Positions 16,568 through 25,827 are shown, counted from the first letter of the stretch. The stretch is DNA of 64,000 nt from an uncultured Flavobacteriales bacterium (GCA_946479985.1 CAMLIF010000002.1:51114-115113), one strand, 5' to 3'. Notes: a model not told the origin generated them from the letters alone. A program made the numbers and translations.

Positions 16568-18283
16568 TTACATCCTGATCCACTCACCGAACAACTTGGT
16601 TTGCAAATGTGTGAGTGTTTCCAGTTTATCAAAACTGTAGTCAACATAAAAAGGGCGCTGAACTTCAGGCAAATGCAATTCTTTCAGCATTCCCGCACGC
16701 TGCACCATCAATACTTTTTGTACATCGTCGAAATGATTGAGCCAGTTATCCAATTCGCCGTTTACCACGTGATTATTCACTGCAATGATTTCATCTTCCA
16801 GCATCAAACCGCCAATTTCGGCAGGACTTCCCGGATAAATTGCTTTTACAATAAACGTATGTCCGTTTGGAAGTGCTTTCAGGCCTAATCTTCCCTGCGC
16901 ATATTTTTTAGATGCTTCGTGCTGCAGTTCAAGCCCTATGGTTTCAAAAGCTTCGGTTAAGATAGATTCGAAAGGGTTTGTTCCGTAAACATAATTATCT
17001 AAAAGCGTATTCATTTCGTCGCCGCCAAGATCCGTAAGCACAGATCTGAAATCTTCCTCAGAAACGCCTTTCCCCTGTAGCGCGTAGTTGAAATACAAAC
17101 GCTTCATGAATTCATCTAAACCGTATTTTCCGTTTGAGAAGCTGAGCAGTTTGACATCCATTACAAAAGCCAGCAAACAGCCTTCCACATAAATAGAAAC
17201 CTTTCTTCCCGGAGCTCCCGGAGTATAACCGTCGAGCCAGGTGTCGAATGATGAATCGGCAACGGAATAATTGAAGCGTCCGAAATTGTCGAAATGTTTC
17301 TGCAATTGAGCCGACAATTCTCTTACATAATCTTTCCAGGAAAACACACCCGATTTCAGCAGGTGTAAATCGCCCATGTATGTTGTAATTCCTTCGCATA
17401 AATAACCCAGTTTCGAATAATTCTCTTTCTGGTAATTGTATGGAAACATCTCAATCGGGCGAATCGCTTTCACATTCCATGTATGATACAATTCATGCGA
17501 ACTAACACCAAGCAAATCATCGTACCCCTCTGTGAAAACGCTGTAACTCGGTCCAAGCAGAATAACCGTTGATTTTTGATGCTCGACACCATGATAAGCT
17601 TTGTAAGGAACAATCTGGTTCAGAAAATGGTACTCCTTAACCGGGAATTCCAAAAAAGAGTTGATCTGCGTTTCGGTAAACTTCTTAAAATCGCCAATAA
17701 TCTTTTCCCATGGAACTGTAGAAAGTCCGTTAAACCAAATATGAAAGGTAGTTCCGCCAACTTCATAACTGTTATGAAGTAAATTGGCTGAACAAATGAA
17801 TGGCGAATCGGCAAGCTCATGAAAAGAAGCAGCTGTAAATGCTGTACTTCCCTCCTTTTCCATCGAAGTGGCTACTTCCCAGTTTTCATGAATATCCAGG
17901 TTGATCTTACATGGTGCGTCTTCTTTTCCTTCCACATAAACACAACAGTTTACCGGATTAACATACAGTTGCTCTTTATTTAAAAAACTGGACCCTGCAT
18001 TCAATTCCGCAGCAAAATAACTGTATTCAACTTTAAAACTCTTCGTGTCTCCATTCTGAATAATCCACGAAGAGGAATCTCTTTTTTCAAAATGCAGCTG
18101 CTTTCCGTTGGGACCAAAAACTTTGAACCGTTTTACATTCTTCGCAAAATTCCCTAACTCATATCTGCCCGGGCGCCATTTCGAGAGGCAAATAACGGTA
18201 GTATCAGAATCGGCATGGATCTCAACTGAGAACTGAATATATTGCTGTGTTGGATTTAGAATTGAAACGTTGTAAACAGTCAT
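16568..18283 (-). CDS. M61 family metallopeptidase with PDZ domain
   Basis: A 571-residue zinc aminopeptidase-like enzyme. The N-terminal half is the M61 beta domain (MTVYNVSILNP..., SKWRPGRYELGNFAKNV). The catalytic motif HELYHTWNVKAIRP has ligands H263 and H267 with E264, followed by the GYLCEGITTYMGDL helix carrying the likely third ligand. A C-terminal PDZ-like domain is at about 470-550 (LGLKALPNGHTFIVKAIYPGSPAEIGGLMLEDEIIAVN). No signal peptide is visible, so it is probably cytoplasmic. The start MTVYN lies 12 bp after a TAATTTTG box. A 45-residue upstream extension would run through repeats and the promoter and is rejected. Confidence 0.88.
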   Translation of the reverse strand: MTVYNVSILNPTQQYIQFSVEIHADSDTTVICLSKWRPGRYELGNFAKNVKRFKVFGPNGKQLHFEKRDSSSWIIQNGDTKSFKVEYSYFAAELNAGSSFLNKEQLYVNPVNCCVYVEGKEDAPCKINLDIHENWEVATSMEKEGSTAFTAASFHELADSPFICSANLLHNSYEVGGTTFHIWFNGLSTVPWEKIIGDFKKFTETQINSFLEFPVKEYHFLNQIVPYKAYHGVEHQKSTVILLGPSYSVFTEGYDDLLGVSSHELYHTWNVKAIRPIEMFPYNYQKENYSKLGYLCEGITTYMGDLHLLKSGVFSWKDYVRELSAQLQKHFDNFGRFNYSVADSSFDTWLDGYTPGAPGRKVSIYVEGCLLAFVMDVKLLSFSNGKYGLDEFMKRLYFNYALQGKGVSEEDFRSVLTDLGGDEMNTLLDNYVYGTNPFESILTEAFETIGLELQHEASKKYAQGRLGLKALPNGHTFIVKAIYPGSPAEIGGLMLEDEIIAVNNHVVNGELDNWLNHFDDVQKVLMVQRAGMLKELHLPEVQRPFYVDYSFDKLETLTHLQTKLFGEWIRM

Positions 18284-18295
18284 TCTTTTTTTCTT

Positions 18296-18303
18296 CAAAA
18301 TTA
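18296..18303 (-). promoter_or_regulatory. -7 promoter box for the M61 peptidase gene
   Basis: TAATTTTG on the minus strand, an exact TAnnTTTG match, 12 bp upstream of the chosen ATG. It decides the start codon. Confidence 0.55.
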
Positions 18304-18323
18304 GTAGAAAAAGTGAGGTAGTT

Positions 18324-18488
18324 AAAAACATAGCATCATAGTTATCACATAGCCGCATAGTTTGTTTCATCCGTTTTAGAATAGGATAATAGTGATAAGT
18401 CTTTGATTGATCTTTCATGACTTTTGGTAGAATGACTGTTCTTTCTATGGCTATGTGATTCCATGTTTTCTATGTGACTGTGTGTTTT
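18324..18488. repeat. Inverted pair of CTATGTG-type repeats
   Basis: Copy 2 (18324-18360, reading CTATGCGGCTATGTGAT on the minus strand) and copy 3 (18445-18488, CTATGGCTATGTGAT on the plus strand) share GGCTATGTGAT. They face each other between the M61 and lpd genes. Whether they are a mobile remnant or a structured RNA region is not clear. Confidence 0.45.
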
Positions 18489-18532
18489 ACTAAAAGAGAT
18501 GTTTTTGCTTTCTCTCCTACCAAGGAAATGAT

Positions 18533-18540
18533 TACATTCG
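18533..18540 (+). promoter_or_regulatory. -7 promoter box for lpd
   Basis: TACATTCG matches the TAnnTTyG variant seen at other genes here. It lies 25 bp before the lpd ATG. No TTG lies at standard spacing. Confidence 0.45.
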
Positions 18541-18565
18541 CAACGGAAAATTAAGATTTAAGCAT

Positions 18566-19957
18566 ATGAATTACGATATCATCGTTATTGGAAGCGGACC
18601 TGGTGGCTATGTTGCAGCAATCAGAGCGTCCCAATTGGGTTTAAAAACAGCTGTTGTAGAACGCGATTCTCTTGGTGGAATTTGTTTGAACTGGGGTTGT
18701 ATTCCTACAAAAGCGTTATTAAAAAGCGCCAATGTTTTTGAATACCTGACACATGCTGCAGACTACGGAATTACGGTAAAAGATGCCAAAGCTGAATTTG
18801 GGACCATGGTTGAGCGTTCTCGAGGCGTAGCAAACGGAATGAGCCAGGGAATTCAATTCCTGATGAAGAAAAATAAGATCGACGTTATTAAAGGAACCGG
18901 AACTGTTTTGGCAGGAAAGAAAGTTTCTGTAAAAGCGGAAGACGGAACAATTAGTGAATTCACTGCTGATAAAGGAATCATTATCGCAACCGGAGCTCGC
19001 TCACGTCAATTGCCGAACTTGCCGCAGGACGGTGAAAAAATCATCGGCTACCGTGAGGCAATGACCTTGAAAACGCAGCCTAAGAAATTGGTTGTTGTTG
19101 GTTCAGGAGCTATCGGCGTTGAGTTTGCTTATTTCTACAATGCAATTGGTACAGAAGTAACAGTTGTTGAATATTTACCGAACATCGTTCCAATCGAAGA
19201 CGAAGAAGTTTCCAAACAATTAGAGAAATCGTTCAAAAAAGCCGGAATCAGTGTTATGACGAATGCTTCGGTTGAAGCCGTTGATACAAAAGGTAAAGGA
19301 TGTATTGTTACGGTTAAAACAGCAAAAGGAGAAGAAAAAATCGAATGCGATGTTGTTCTTTCTGCAGTTGGAATTGAGGCAAACATTGAAAACTTAGGAT
19401 TGGAAGGTTTAGGAATTGTTGTTGACAAAGGAAGAATCATTGTAAACGATTTCTACCAGACAAATATCCCCGGGTATTACGCAATTGGTGATGTAATTCC
19501 AACTGCAGCATTGGCTCACGTTGCTTCTGCAGAAGGAATTATCTGTGTTGAGAAAATTGCAGGACACAACCCTGAGCCGTTAGATTACGGAAATATCCCG
19601 GGATGTACATACTGTTCTCCTGAAGTTGCTTCTGTTGGTATGACAGAAAAAGCGGCGAAAGAAGCAGGTTTGGATATCAAAATCGGTAAGTTCCCGTTCT
19701 CTGCATCAGGAAAAGCATCTGCTGCCGGAGCAAAAGACGGTTTCGTGAAATTGATTTTCGACGGAAAATACGGTGAGCTTCTTGGAGCCCACATGATTGG
19801 AGCAAACGTAACTGAAATGATCGCTGAGATCGTTGCTATCCGTAAATTGGAAGTAACTGGTCACGAATTGATCAAAACCGTTCACCCGCATCCAACAATG
19901 TCTGAAGCAATCATGGAAGCTGCCGCAGCTGCTTATGGTGAGGTGATTCACTTGTAA
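18566..19957 (+). CDS. lpd: Dihydrolipoyl dehydrogenase (E3)
   Basis: This FAD enzyme reoxidises dihydrolipoamide of the 2-oxoacid dehydrogenase complexes and makes NADH. The 463 residues show the N-terminal FAD motif VIGSGPGGYVAA and the redox-active disulfide GGICLNWGCIPTK (C40, C45). The NAD-binding motif VVVGSGAIGVEFAYFY and the second FAD motif YAIGDVIP are also present. The C-terminal dimer interface carries the active-site HPHPTMSEAI. It is not beside the E1/E2 genes at 0-2.4 kb, so it may serve several complexes. A terminator lies 76 bp downstream. Confidence 0.97.
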   Translation: MNYDIIVIGSGPGGYVAAIRASQLGLKTAVVERDSLGGICLNWGCIPTKALLKSANVFEYLTHAADYGITVKDAKAEFGTMVERSRGVANGMSQGIQFLMKKNKIDVIKGTGTVLAGKKVSVKAEDGTISEFTADKGIIIATGARSRQLPNLPQDGEKIIGYREAMTLKTQPKKLVVVGSGAIGVEFAYFYNAIGTEVTVVEYLPNIVPIEDEEVSKQLEKSFKKAGISVMTNASVEAVDTKGKGCIVTVKTAKGEEKIECDVVLSAVGIEANIENLGLEGLGIVVDKGRIIVNDFYQTNIPGYYAIGDVIPTAALAHVASAEGIICVEKIAGHNPEPLDYGNIPGCTYCSPEVASVGMTEKAAKEAGLDIKIGKFPFSASGKASAAGAKDGFVKLIFDGKYGELLGAHMIGANVTEMIAEIVAIRKLEVTGHELIKTVHPHPTMSEAIMEAAAAAYGEVIHL

Positions 19958-19967
19958 GAGATCAGAA

Positions 19968-20021
19968 AAGTTACCTTCGACTCACTTCGACGGTGCTCTG
20001 CACAAGCCGCTCAGGTAACTT
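19968..20021. repeat. REP-like palindromic element downstream of lpd
   Basis: AAGTTACCT and AGGTAACTT form an outer 9-bp stem. They enclose a TTCGACTCACTTCGAC...GCCGCTC core related to the element in the terminator at 15.5 kb. It is intergenic, between lpd and its terminator. Confidence 0.5.
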
Positions 20022-20033
20022 ATACAATATTAT

Positions 20034-20067
20034 AAAACCCGGTTCGATTTTCGTTCCGGGTTTTTTG
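20034..20067 (+). terminator. Intrinsic terminator of lpd
   Basis: Stem AAAACCCGG / CCGGGTTTT with a 13-nt loop followed by T. The remaining gap up to 20346 (388 bp in total) holds a promoter candidate at 20224-20254 and no recognisable gene. Confidence 0.9.
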
Positions 20068-20223
20068 TTAAATAATAAGCTGCCTATTTCAAATTTGTTC
20101 ATTTCATAAAATTTCATTTTCATCTTACCCGTCCATCCAATCGCCATCTTATTGAAGATGCGAAAACTAACAACGCGGCTATTTTAGAATCAGATTAAAT
20201 TTCTGTTACCCGCTTATTTTTAT

Positions 20224-20254
20224 TTGAAATCCTGAAACAAAAATTCTACTTTAG
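20224..20254 (+). promoter_or_regulatory. Promoter candidate for the DUF1800/DUF1501 operon
   Basis: TTG at 20224-20226, a 20-bp spacer, and TACTTTAG at 20247-20254 (one mismatch to TAnnTTTG). A leader of about 90 bp separates it from the ATG. Confidence 0.45.
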
Positions 20255-20345
20255 GTAAACATTTTTCAAGAGACAGATTTTTCTTTGCTTTCCCGGCTCG
20301 TGTTCTTGAAAGGTAATTGCATTATACTAAACGCAACTATTACTT

Positions 20346-21989
20346 ATGGCCTCACTCAGTCCTATTACAGGTGCTTTGGGCACTCAGAAGGCTGCGCATT
20401 TATTGCGTCGTGCTACTTTTGGTCCCCGACTTCAAGATATTTCCACTTTTGCGGGAATGACAGCTCAGGCAGCTTTTACAACGCTAACGCAAACTGTCAC
20501 GCCACCCGCTTTTCCGGTTGATCCTATGAGCGGTACCAATTGGGTTTATCCGAATACGGTAAACGCAAACCAGGACAACCTTACTTTGGCAGATTATACA
20601 CGCAGCTGGTGGATGGAAAGCATGCGCAGTTCCGGAACAAATCTAACGGAACGGATGGTTTGGTTCTACCACACACATTTCCCAATGATTATGAGCCGCA
20701 TTGAAGGAAATCCGCAGTTCGCAATTGATTACCTCCGCTTACTCCGGTTTTATGCGTTGGGGAATTATAAAGAACTAACAAAAGCGCTTTGCATCGATAA
20801 CGGAATGCTGCTTCACCTGGATGGAAACCTGAACATTAAAGGCGTTCCGCAGGAAAACTTTGCACGCGAGTTCCTGGAACTGTACACCGTTGGAAAAGGA
20901 GAAGAAATAAGCATTGGAAACTACACCAATTTCACAGAAACAGATGTACAAGCCCTGACAAAAGGATTTACCGGCTGGGGAATTGATCCGTCTTTCCAGA
21001 CAATAGATGTAGCAACCAATATTCCAACCGGAAAGGTAAAAGGAAACGGTACGGTTTCTTCGCAGCACGATGTGACTACAAAACAGTTTACATCTGCTTT
21101 TAATAATACAGCCATTCAAACCGGAAGTGTGATTGGAACGGATGCATTGATTCCGGCAGTTTACGATGAATTAGATGATCTCATCAACATGGTCTTTGAT
21201 TCTCCCCATACAGCAAAACATATTTGTAGAAGAATCTACCGTGAGTTTGTCTATTATGAGATAACAACAGAAATTGAGACGGACATTATTGAACCGTTGG
21301 CAACTACTCTGGTGAGCAATAATTATGATATCACTTCGGTTCTGGAAGTACTTTTTCAGAGTGAACATTTCTACGATTTAGACACGGTTCCAACCAGCGA
21401 CAATAACATCGGGGCGATCATTAAATCTCCAATGGATCTTGTAATCGGAACGCTGCGCTTATTTAACTTAACGGTTCCGAATAATACTTCACAGCTGACA
21501 GCACACTACGAAATGTACAGTCAGCTTATCGGCCAGTTGGACGTTCAGGGACTTCAGTTTTTTGAACCGTACGATGTTGCCGGTTACGAGCCGTATTACC
21601 AGCTCCCAGATTTCCACCGGTACTGGATCTCATCGAATTATTTGGCGAACAGGTATAAATTCTCCGAATTACTGATTTCAGGTTTTTCGGGAACAAGCGG
21701 TGTTCTAGTTCGCTTAGACATAGTAGACTTCGTGGACGTAAACTGTTCCAATCCGGGAGATGCAACAATCCTTGTACAGGAACTTGTTGACTGGTTATTC
21801 CCGATGGCGATAGATACAACGCGGTTCAACTATTTCCGTGACGATGTTCTGCTGGACCAGCTTTCAGCTGCAAACTGGACCGATGAGTGGAACAACTATG
21901 TGAATACAAGCAGCGATGTCAATGTGCGCCTGCAGCTCGAATCGCTTATAATGGCTATGATGCAATCACCCGAATACCAATTATTTTAA
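20346..21989 (+). CDS. DUF1800 domain-containing protein
   Basis: A 547-residue protein of the DUF1800 family, whose members are nearly always encoded next to a DUF1501 protein, as here. Family landmarks are AAHLLRRATFGPR near the N terminus, MVWFYHTHFPM, and the signature ENFAREFLELYTVGKGE followed by FTETDVQALTKGFTGW. The C-terminal block RRIYREFVYYEI...VLEVLFQSEHFYD is also present. No obvious signal peptide precedes MASLSPITGALG, unlike many homologues. The biochemical function of the family is unknown. It heads a tightly spaced four-gene operon, with the DUF1501 gene beginning 10 bp after its stop. Confidence 0.85.
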   Translation: MASLSPITGALGTQKAAHLLRRATFGPRLQDISTFAGMTAQAAFTTLTQTVTPPAFPVDPMSGTNWVYPNTVNANQDNLTLADYTRSWWMESMRSSGTNLTERMVWFYHTHFPMIMSRIEGNPQFAIDYLRLLRFYALGNYKELTKALCIDNGMLLHLDGNLNIKGVPQENFAREFLELYTVGKGEEISIGNYTNFTETDVQALTKGFTGWGIDPSFQTIDVATNIPTGKVKGNGTVSSQHDVTTKQFTSAFNNTAIQTGSVIGTDALIPAVYDELDDLINMVFDSPHTAKHICRRIYREFVYYEITTEIETDIIEPLATTLVSNNYDITSVLEVLFQSEHFYDLDTVPTSDNNIGAIIKSPMDLVIGTLRLFNLTVPNNTSQLTAHYEMYSQLIGQLDVQGLQFFEPYDVAGYEPYYQLPDFHRYWISSNYLANRYKFSELLISGFSGTSGVLVRLDIVDFVDVNCSNPGDATILVQELVDWLFPMAIDTTRFNYFRDDVLLDQLSAANWTDEWNNYVNTSSDVNVRLQLESLIMAMMQSPEYQLF

Positions 21990-21999
21990 AACAACGAAT

Positions 22000-23646
22000 A
22001 TGGATAGAAGAGACTTTGTACGCATGTCGTCCTTATTGGGAACAGGAGTGTTGTTAAAATTAAATGGTGTTTCCTTATTCGCGGCTGAACCAAGCGGACT
22101 TTTACAGAAGTTAGCCAAATCGAGCCTGAACGATAAAATACTCGTATTGATCCAGCTTCACGGCGGGAACGACGGTTTGAATATGGTCATTCCGATTAAT
22201 CAATACGGGCTTTACTATAACTTACGACCGAATATTGCAATTCCATCAAGCGGAACACGGCAATATATCACTTTGGACGCCAATTTGCCTGCAAATAAAC
22301 AAGTTGGGCTTCACCCGGACATGGTTGGAACAAAAGCCATGTACGACGAAGGAAACCTGGCAATTGTTCAAAATGTATCTTATGAGAACATGAACGGTTC
22401 TCACTTCCGGAGCCGCGACGTTTGGTACATGGGAGGTGATTACAACGAGTATTTCAATTCCGGATGGATGGGTCGTTATTTTGAACATTACTACCCCGAT
22501 TATCCGACAAATTATCCGAATTCAACCGTTCCCGATCCGCTGGCACTTGAAATCGGAACTGGAGTTTCACTTGCATTCCACCGAAACCAGGGAATTCCGG
22601 CAGGGCTTTCCATTCAAAACCCGGATGCGTTCTATGATCTGATAAACAGTGTTGGAGCAGATCCACCATTGAACTTTCCCGATACACATGCAGGAGATGA
22701 AATTGAATACATCATGCAAATTGAACGGCAGTCGAATAATTATGCCGAACGATTGAGAGACGTTTACGATGCCGGAACAAATTCAGGTGTTGTATACCCG
22801 GATTTGTATCCTTATATCGCACCGAGTGGTTCACTGAACAATCCACTGGCACCGCAATTAAAGATTGTTTCACGTTTGATCAGCGGTGGAATCGGAACAA
22901 AGATTTTCCTTTGCAGAATCGGTGGATTTGATACGCACGCAAACCAGGTGGTAAACAACAATACTACTATGGGTTCGCACGCGGCACTGCTCTATCATAT
23001 TTCTTCGGCAGTAAAAGCATTTTACGATGATTTGGCGAATCTTGGTTTGGCAGATCGTGTGTTAACCATGACATTCTCCGAATTTGGTCGCCGCGCCGCA
23101 TCAAACGCAAGTTACGGAACCGATCATGGGAATGCTGCGCCGATGCTGATTTACGGAACCTGTTTAAATCCGGGAGTTTACGGAACCAATCCTGATTTAC
23201 AAGGTCTTGAGTACGGGAATATTCCTTTACAGTATGATTATCGCCAGGTATTCAGCTCCGTGGTTAAAGACTGGTTTGGCGCATCAGATGATGCCATTGA
23301 ACATGTCAAGTTCGAAGATTACATTGACAACCGTGTAGATTACATCCATTGTAAAGACCTGAGCACAAACGAATTGTTCAAGGAAAACTTCTGGATGAAA
23401 TGTTATCCGAATCCTACCAATGCCGGAATAAGTATCAATTATTCGTTGCAAAAAGAGGCAATAGTAGCTATAGAGGTAAAAGACATTTCGGGAAGAACCA
23501 TCGGAAATATTCACAACACACACGCCGGTCCGGGAGAACATCTCTTCGATTTTGATTTGTCGCAATATGCCAACGGAACTTATTTTGTAACCCTTACGGC
23601 AAATGAAACTGTTATTCTCACTGAAAAAGTAATTCTTTCAAAATAA
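22000..23646 (+). CDS. DUF1501 protein with T9SS type A sorting domain
   Basis: A 548-residue exported protein of the sulfatase-like DUF1501 family. It starts with MDRRDFVRMSSLLGTGVLL, a twin-arginine-like signal. Conserved blocks follow: LIQLHGGNDGLNMVIP, GGFDTHANQ and TFSEFGRRAASNASYGTDHGNAAPMLI. The last 80 residues, from KCYPNPTNAGISINY to TEKVILSK, form a type A sorting domain, so secretion and surface attachment by T9SS is expected. A Tat-like signal combined with a T9SS sorting domain is notable. It lies 10 bp after the DUF1800 gene, and its stop overlaps the next start (TAATG). Confidence 0.88.
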   Translation: MDRRDFVRMSSLLGTGVLLKLNGVSLFAAEPSGLLQKLAKSSLNDKILVLIQLHGGNDGLNMVIPINQYGLYYNLRPNIAIPSSGTRQYITLDANLPANKQVGLHPDMVGTKAMYDEGNLAIVQNVSYENMNGSHFRSRDVWYMGGDYNEYFNSGWMGRYFEHYYPDYPTNYPNSTVPDPLALEIGTGVSLAFHRNQGIPAGLSIQNPDAFYDLINSVGADPPLNFPDTHAGDEIEYIMQIERQSNNYAERLRDVYDAGTNSGVVYPDLYPYIAPSGSLNNPLAPQLKIVSRLISGGIGTKIFLCRIGGFDTHANQVVNNNTTMGSHAALLYHISSAVKAFYDDLANLGLADRVLTMTFSEFGRRAASNASYGTDHGNAAPMLIYGTCLNPGVYGTNPDLQGLEYGNIPLQYDYRQVFSSVVKDWFGASDDAIEHVKFEDYIDNRVDYIHCKDLSTNELFKENFWMKCYPNPTNAGISINYSLQKEAIVAIEVKDISGRTIGNIHNTHAGPGEHLFDFDLSQYANGTYFVTLTANETVILTEKVILSK

Positions 23647-24503
23647 TGACCCTCACAAAAACTTTACTTTTCATCTTCGTTTTATCATTCAGTCAGCATC
23701 TGCAAGCGCAAAATTACAACGTCTATCGTCAAAAGAAAATGTATGTCGGTTTAACAGGCGGAATAAATTTCGGAGGAGCAAAAGTAGTTGAAGACTATCA
23801 TGTTTTAGTGAATACACCGCAATCTTCTGCAACCGATCAGGAAAAGAAATACGAATCATTGGGCCAGAATAAAGGTTCGCAGTTCGGGGTGTATTTTTCC
23901 TATTCGTTTACGAGAAAACTTTCGTTTGTTTTTGAACCCTCATTTCAAACAACCAGTTTCAACTATTCTACAGCATATTCCTGGTCAGACACCGTAAACG
24001 GTTCCGATTTCAACATTGAAATGATGCATCAGCAAAAGTTATCGGGAGTAAATCTTCCGCTTTTGGCCCGTTATGATTTTACATTTTCGCAATTCTCGCC
24101 TTATGTTCAGGGAGGAATTTTCATGAACTTCGGGCATCATGCACGAAAAACGATATTCTATGATAATACTATCGACGATGATGTAGACAAAGAAACTGCC
24201 GATCAAACCGGTGAAGCAGATCTTACCAAACACATGAACAAAGGAAATTTTGGTCTTTCTGCAGGAGCAGGATTCACCTATTTTGCCAATTATTTCGCCA
24301 TTAGTTTGGAAAGTAATTTCCGTTACGGGTTCCGTTCTATGGTAAACGACCAAAATCGGTACGCCGATTATACCGGTTTCAGCGTGCAATATCTCGATGC
24401 AATGGATCAGTTAAGACTATTTAACCTCGACATTCAACTGAGTATTATGTTCCCAATCGACAATTCCATTTCCCTCGGGATTTTGAGAAAAAGCAGGTAT
24501 TAA
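23646..24503 (+). CDS. Outer-membrane beta-barrel protein (PorT-like superfamily)
   Basis: A 285-residue exported barrel. The signal peptide is MTLTKTLLFIFVLSFSQHLQAQ, followed by alternating strands such as MYVGLTGGINFGGAK, FGVYFSYSFTRKLSFVFEPSFQ and LSGVNLPLLARYDFTFSQFSPYVQGG. The pattern matches the outer-membrane-beta-barrel (PorT-like) superfamily common in Bacteroidota. Its start overlaps the DUF1501 stop by one base, so it is coupled to that gene. It may form the membrane partner of the DUF1800/DUF1501 pair, which is inference from operon structure. It lacks the terminal Phe typical of classical porins. Confidence 0.7.
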   Translation: MTLTKTLLFIFVLSFSQHLQAQNYNVYRQKKMYVGLTGGINFGGAKVVEDYHVLVNTPQSSATDQEKKYESLGQNKGSQFGVYFSYSFTRKLSFVFEPSFQTTSFNYSTAYSWSDTVNGSDFNIEMMHQQKLSGVNLPLLARYDFTFSQFSPYVQGGIFMNFGHHARKTIFYDNTIDDDVDKETADQTGEADLTKHMNKGNFGLSAGAGFTYFANYFAISLESNFRYGFRSMVNDQNRYADYTGFSVQYLDAMDQLRLFNLDIQLSIMFPIDNSISLGILRKSRY

Positions 24504-24515
24504 TTTGAGATTATT

Positions 24516-25694
24516 ATGAGACAGTTTATCTATTGCATTCTTTTTTTGGGAATATCTGCTGGTTTTTCGGGTTGTAAAAAAGACTCCAAACCGGAAGATT
24601 CATTCATCAAGATCTATGATGATCAAGATGGAAACAAACATTTTCATCCGCTTGGAATGACAACTTCCGAAAGCAATGACGGTTATATCGTGGTAAGTGC
24701 CTACGATGGCTGGCGCATTCAATTAATGAAAATCGACAATGCCGGCGAATTTGTCTGGAATTATGAATTACCTTCCAATTACGTCAATGCCGTTCCGGAT
24801 CTGATTAAAATGAATGGACAAAACTATCTGGTTTGTATGGATGCCGTTGGATTGTTTACGTACGTTTTGAAAATTGACGAAGCTGCTCATACAACAACGG
24901 AGATTTCCAGTTTTTCGAATGTGCTTTACCCTACTTCGGCATATAATTTCGGGCAAAATATTTACATCCAGAATTACGACAGACTGAGCTATAAAACCGG
25001 AATTCACAGGCTTTCCAGCGATATGTCCGCCATAGAACAATCGGGAAGTGTAAACATTTTTACGGATGTGGAAGAACGCATTGTTAATCACGTAACTTAC
25101 AACGGAAACAGAATCCCATTCTTTGTGAGTTCAACACCCGAACAGGATTACATTGTAATGAACGGATTTTACAATTACAGTTTTTCCATGATCTTCTTAA
25201 ATCCCGATCTCAGTTTTGCGGGAGTATACAATGGTGCCGGATTTAACGGGGGATTATCGGCACTTTCTCCTTTGGGAGAATCGCGTTTCGCATTAGCGCG
25301 TTTTTCCTACGACAATTTGTACTATAATCCTGGTGTTGTACTAAATCCAACTACAATTGACATTGCAGAATCTATTCCTGCTCAGGGTAATTCGGAACTG
25401 GCAGCGGAAAAACCGGTTTTGATCCGCGATATTTCTATCAGCGACACAGAATATAAAGTGTATTTGTCATCAACTAGAAGCAATCAGTTGTTATTGAGTG
25501 TTTATAATCCGGCAACCGGTGAATTAGTCGGAAAAAAATACCTCGGAAAAAATGTTCCGATAACCGCATGCGATTTAATTCAAACCGAAGACAAAGGATT
25601 GAACATTCTGGTCCAGGTAAAGATCATGGGCAATTTAGACCGGATCGGACTAATCAAACTTTCGAAAGCAGAAGCTGAAGCTATTGTTGACTGA
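24516..25694 (+). CDS. Lipoprotein with probable beta-propeller, last gene of the DUF1800 operon
   Basis: A 392-residue lipoprotein: MRQFIYCILFLGISAGFSGC gives a lipobox cysteine followed by KKDSKPED. The mature sequence has recurring blade-like segments (SNDGYIVVSAYDGWRIQLMKIDNAGEFVWN..., GLNILVQVKIMGNLDRIGLIKLS). These resemble the 'T9SS-associated' WD/propeller-like lipoproteins often annotated as hypothetical. It lies 12 bp after the barrel gene and ends the operon. A surface or periplasmic accessory role with the DUF1501 protein is inferred only from its position. Confidence 0.6.
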   Translation: MRQFIYCILFLGISAGFSGCKKDSKPEDSFIKIYDDQDGNKHFHPLGMTTSESNDGYIVVSAYDGWRIQLMKIDNAGEFVWNYELPSNYVNAVPDLIKMNGQNYLVCMDAVGLFTYVLKIDEAAHTTTEISSFSNVLYPTSAYNFGQNIYIQNYDRLSYKTGIHRLSSDMSAIEQSGSVNIFTDVEERIVNHVTYNGNRIPFFVSSTPEQDYIVMNGFYNYSFSMIFLNPDLSFAGVYNGAGFNGGLSALSPLGESRFALARFSYDNLYYNPGVVLNPTTIDIAESIPAQGNSELAAEKPVLIRDISISDTEYKVYLSSTRSNQLLLSVYNPATGELVGKKYLGKNVPITACDLIQTEDKGLNILVQVKIMGNLDRIGLIKLSKAEAEAIVD

Positions 25695-25773
25695 CCATAT
25701 TTGTACTTCTAAAATGTCCGCGAAACAAAGTTCAGCGAAGCTAATGCACGAATGAATAGTCTAAATTAGTGGC

Positions 25774-25810
25774 AAAAAAAAGGCTCGTCAACGAAACTGA
25801 CGAGCCATAT
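25774..25810 (-). terminator. Intrinsic terminator (minus strand)
   Basis: Perfect 9-bp stem GGCTCGTCA / TGACGAGCC with a 7-nt loop. On the minus strand it is followed by eight T (A tract at 25774-25781). It serves the barrel gene ending at 25828 and may also stop the plus-strand operon. Confidence 0.88.
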
Positions 25811-25827
25811 ATTCTTTTTTAAATCTC

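Noticed and set aside
18284..18418. 45-residue N-terminal extension of the M61 peptidase
   Set aside because: It overlaps dispersed repeats and the TAATTTTG promoter, and its sequence is basic and low complexity.
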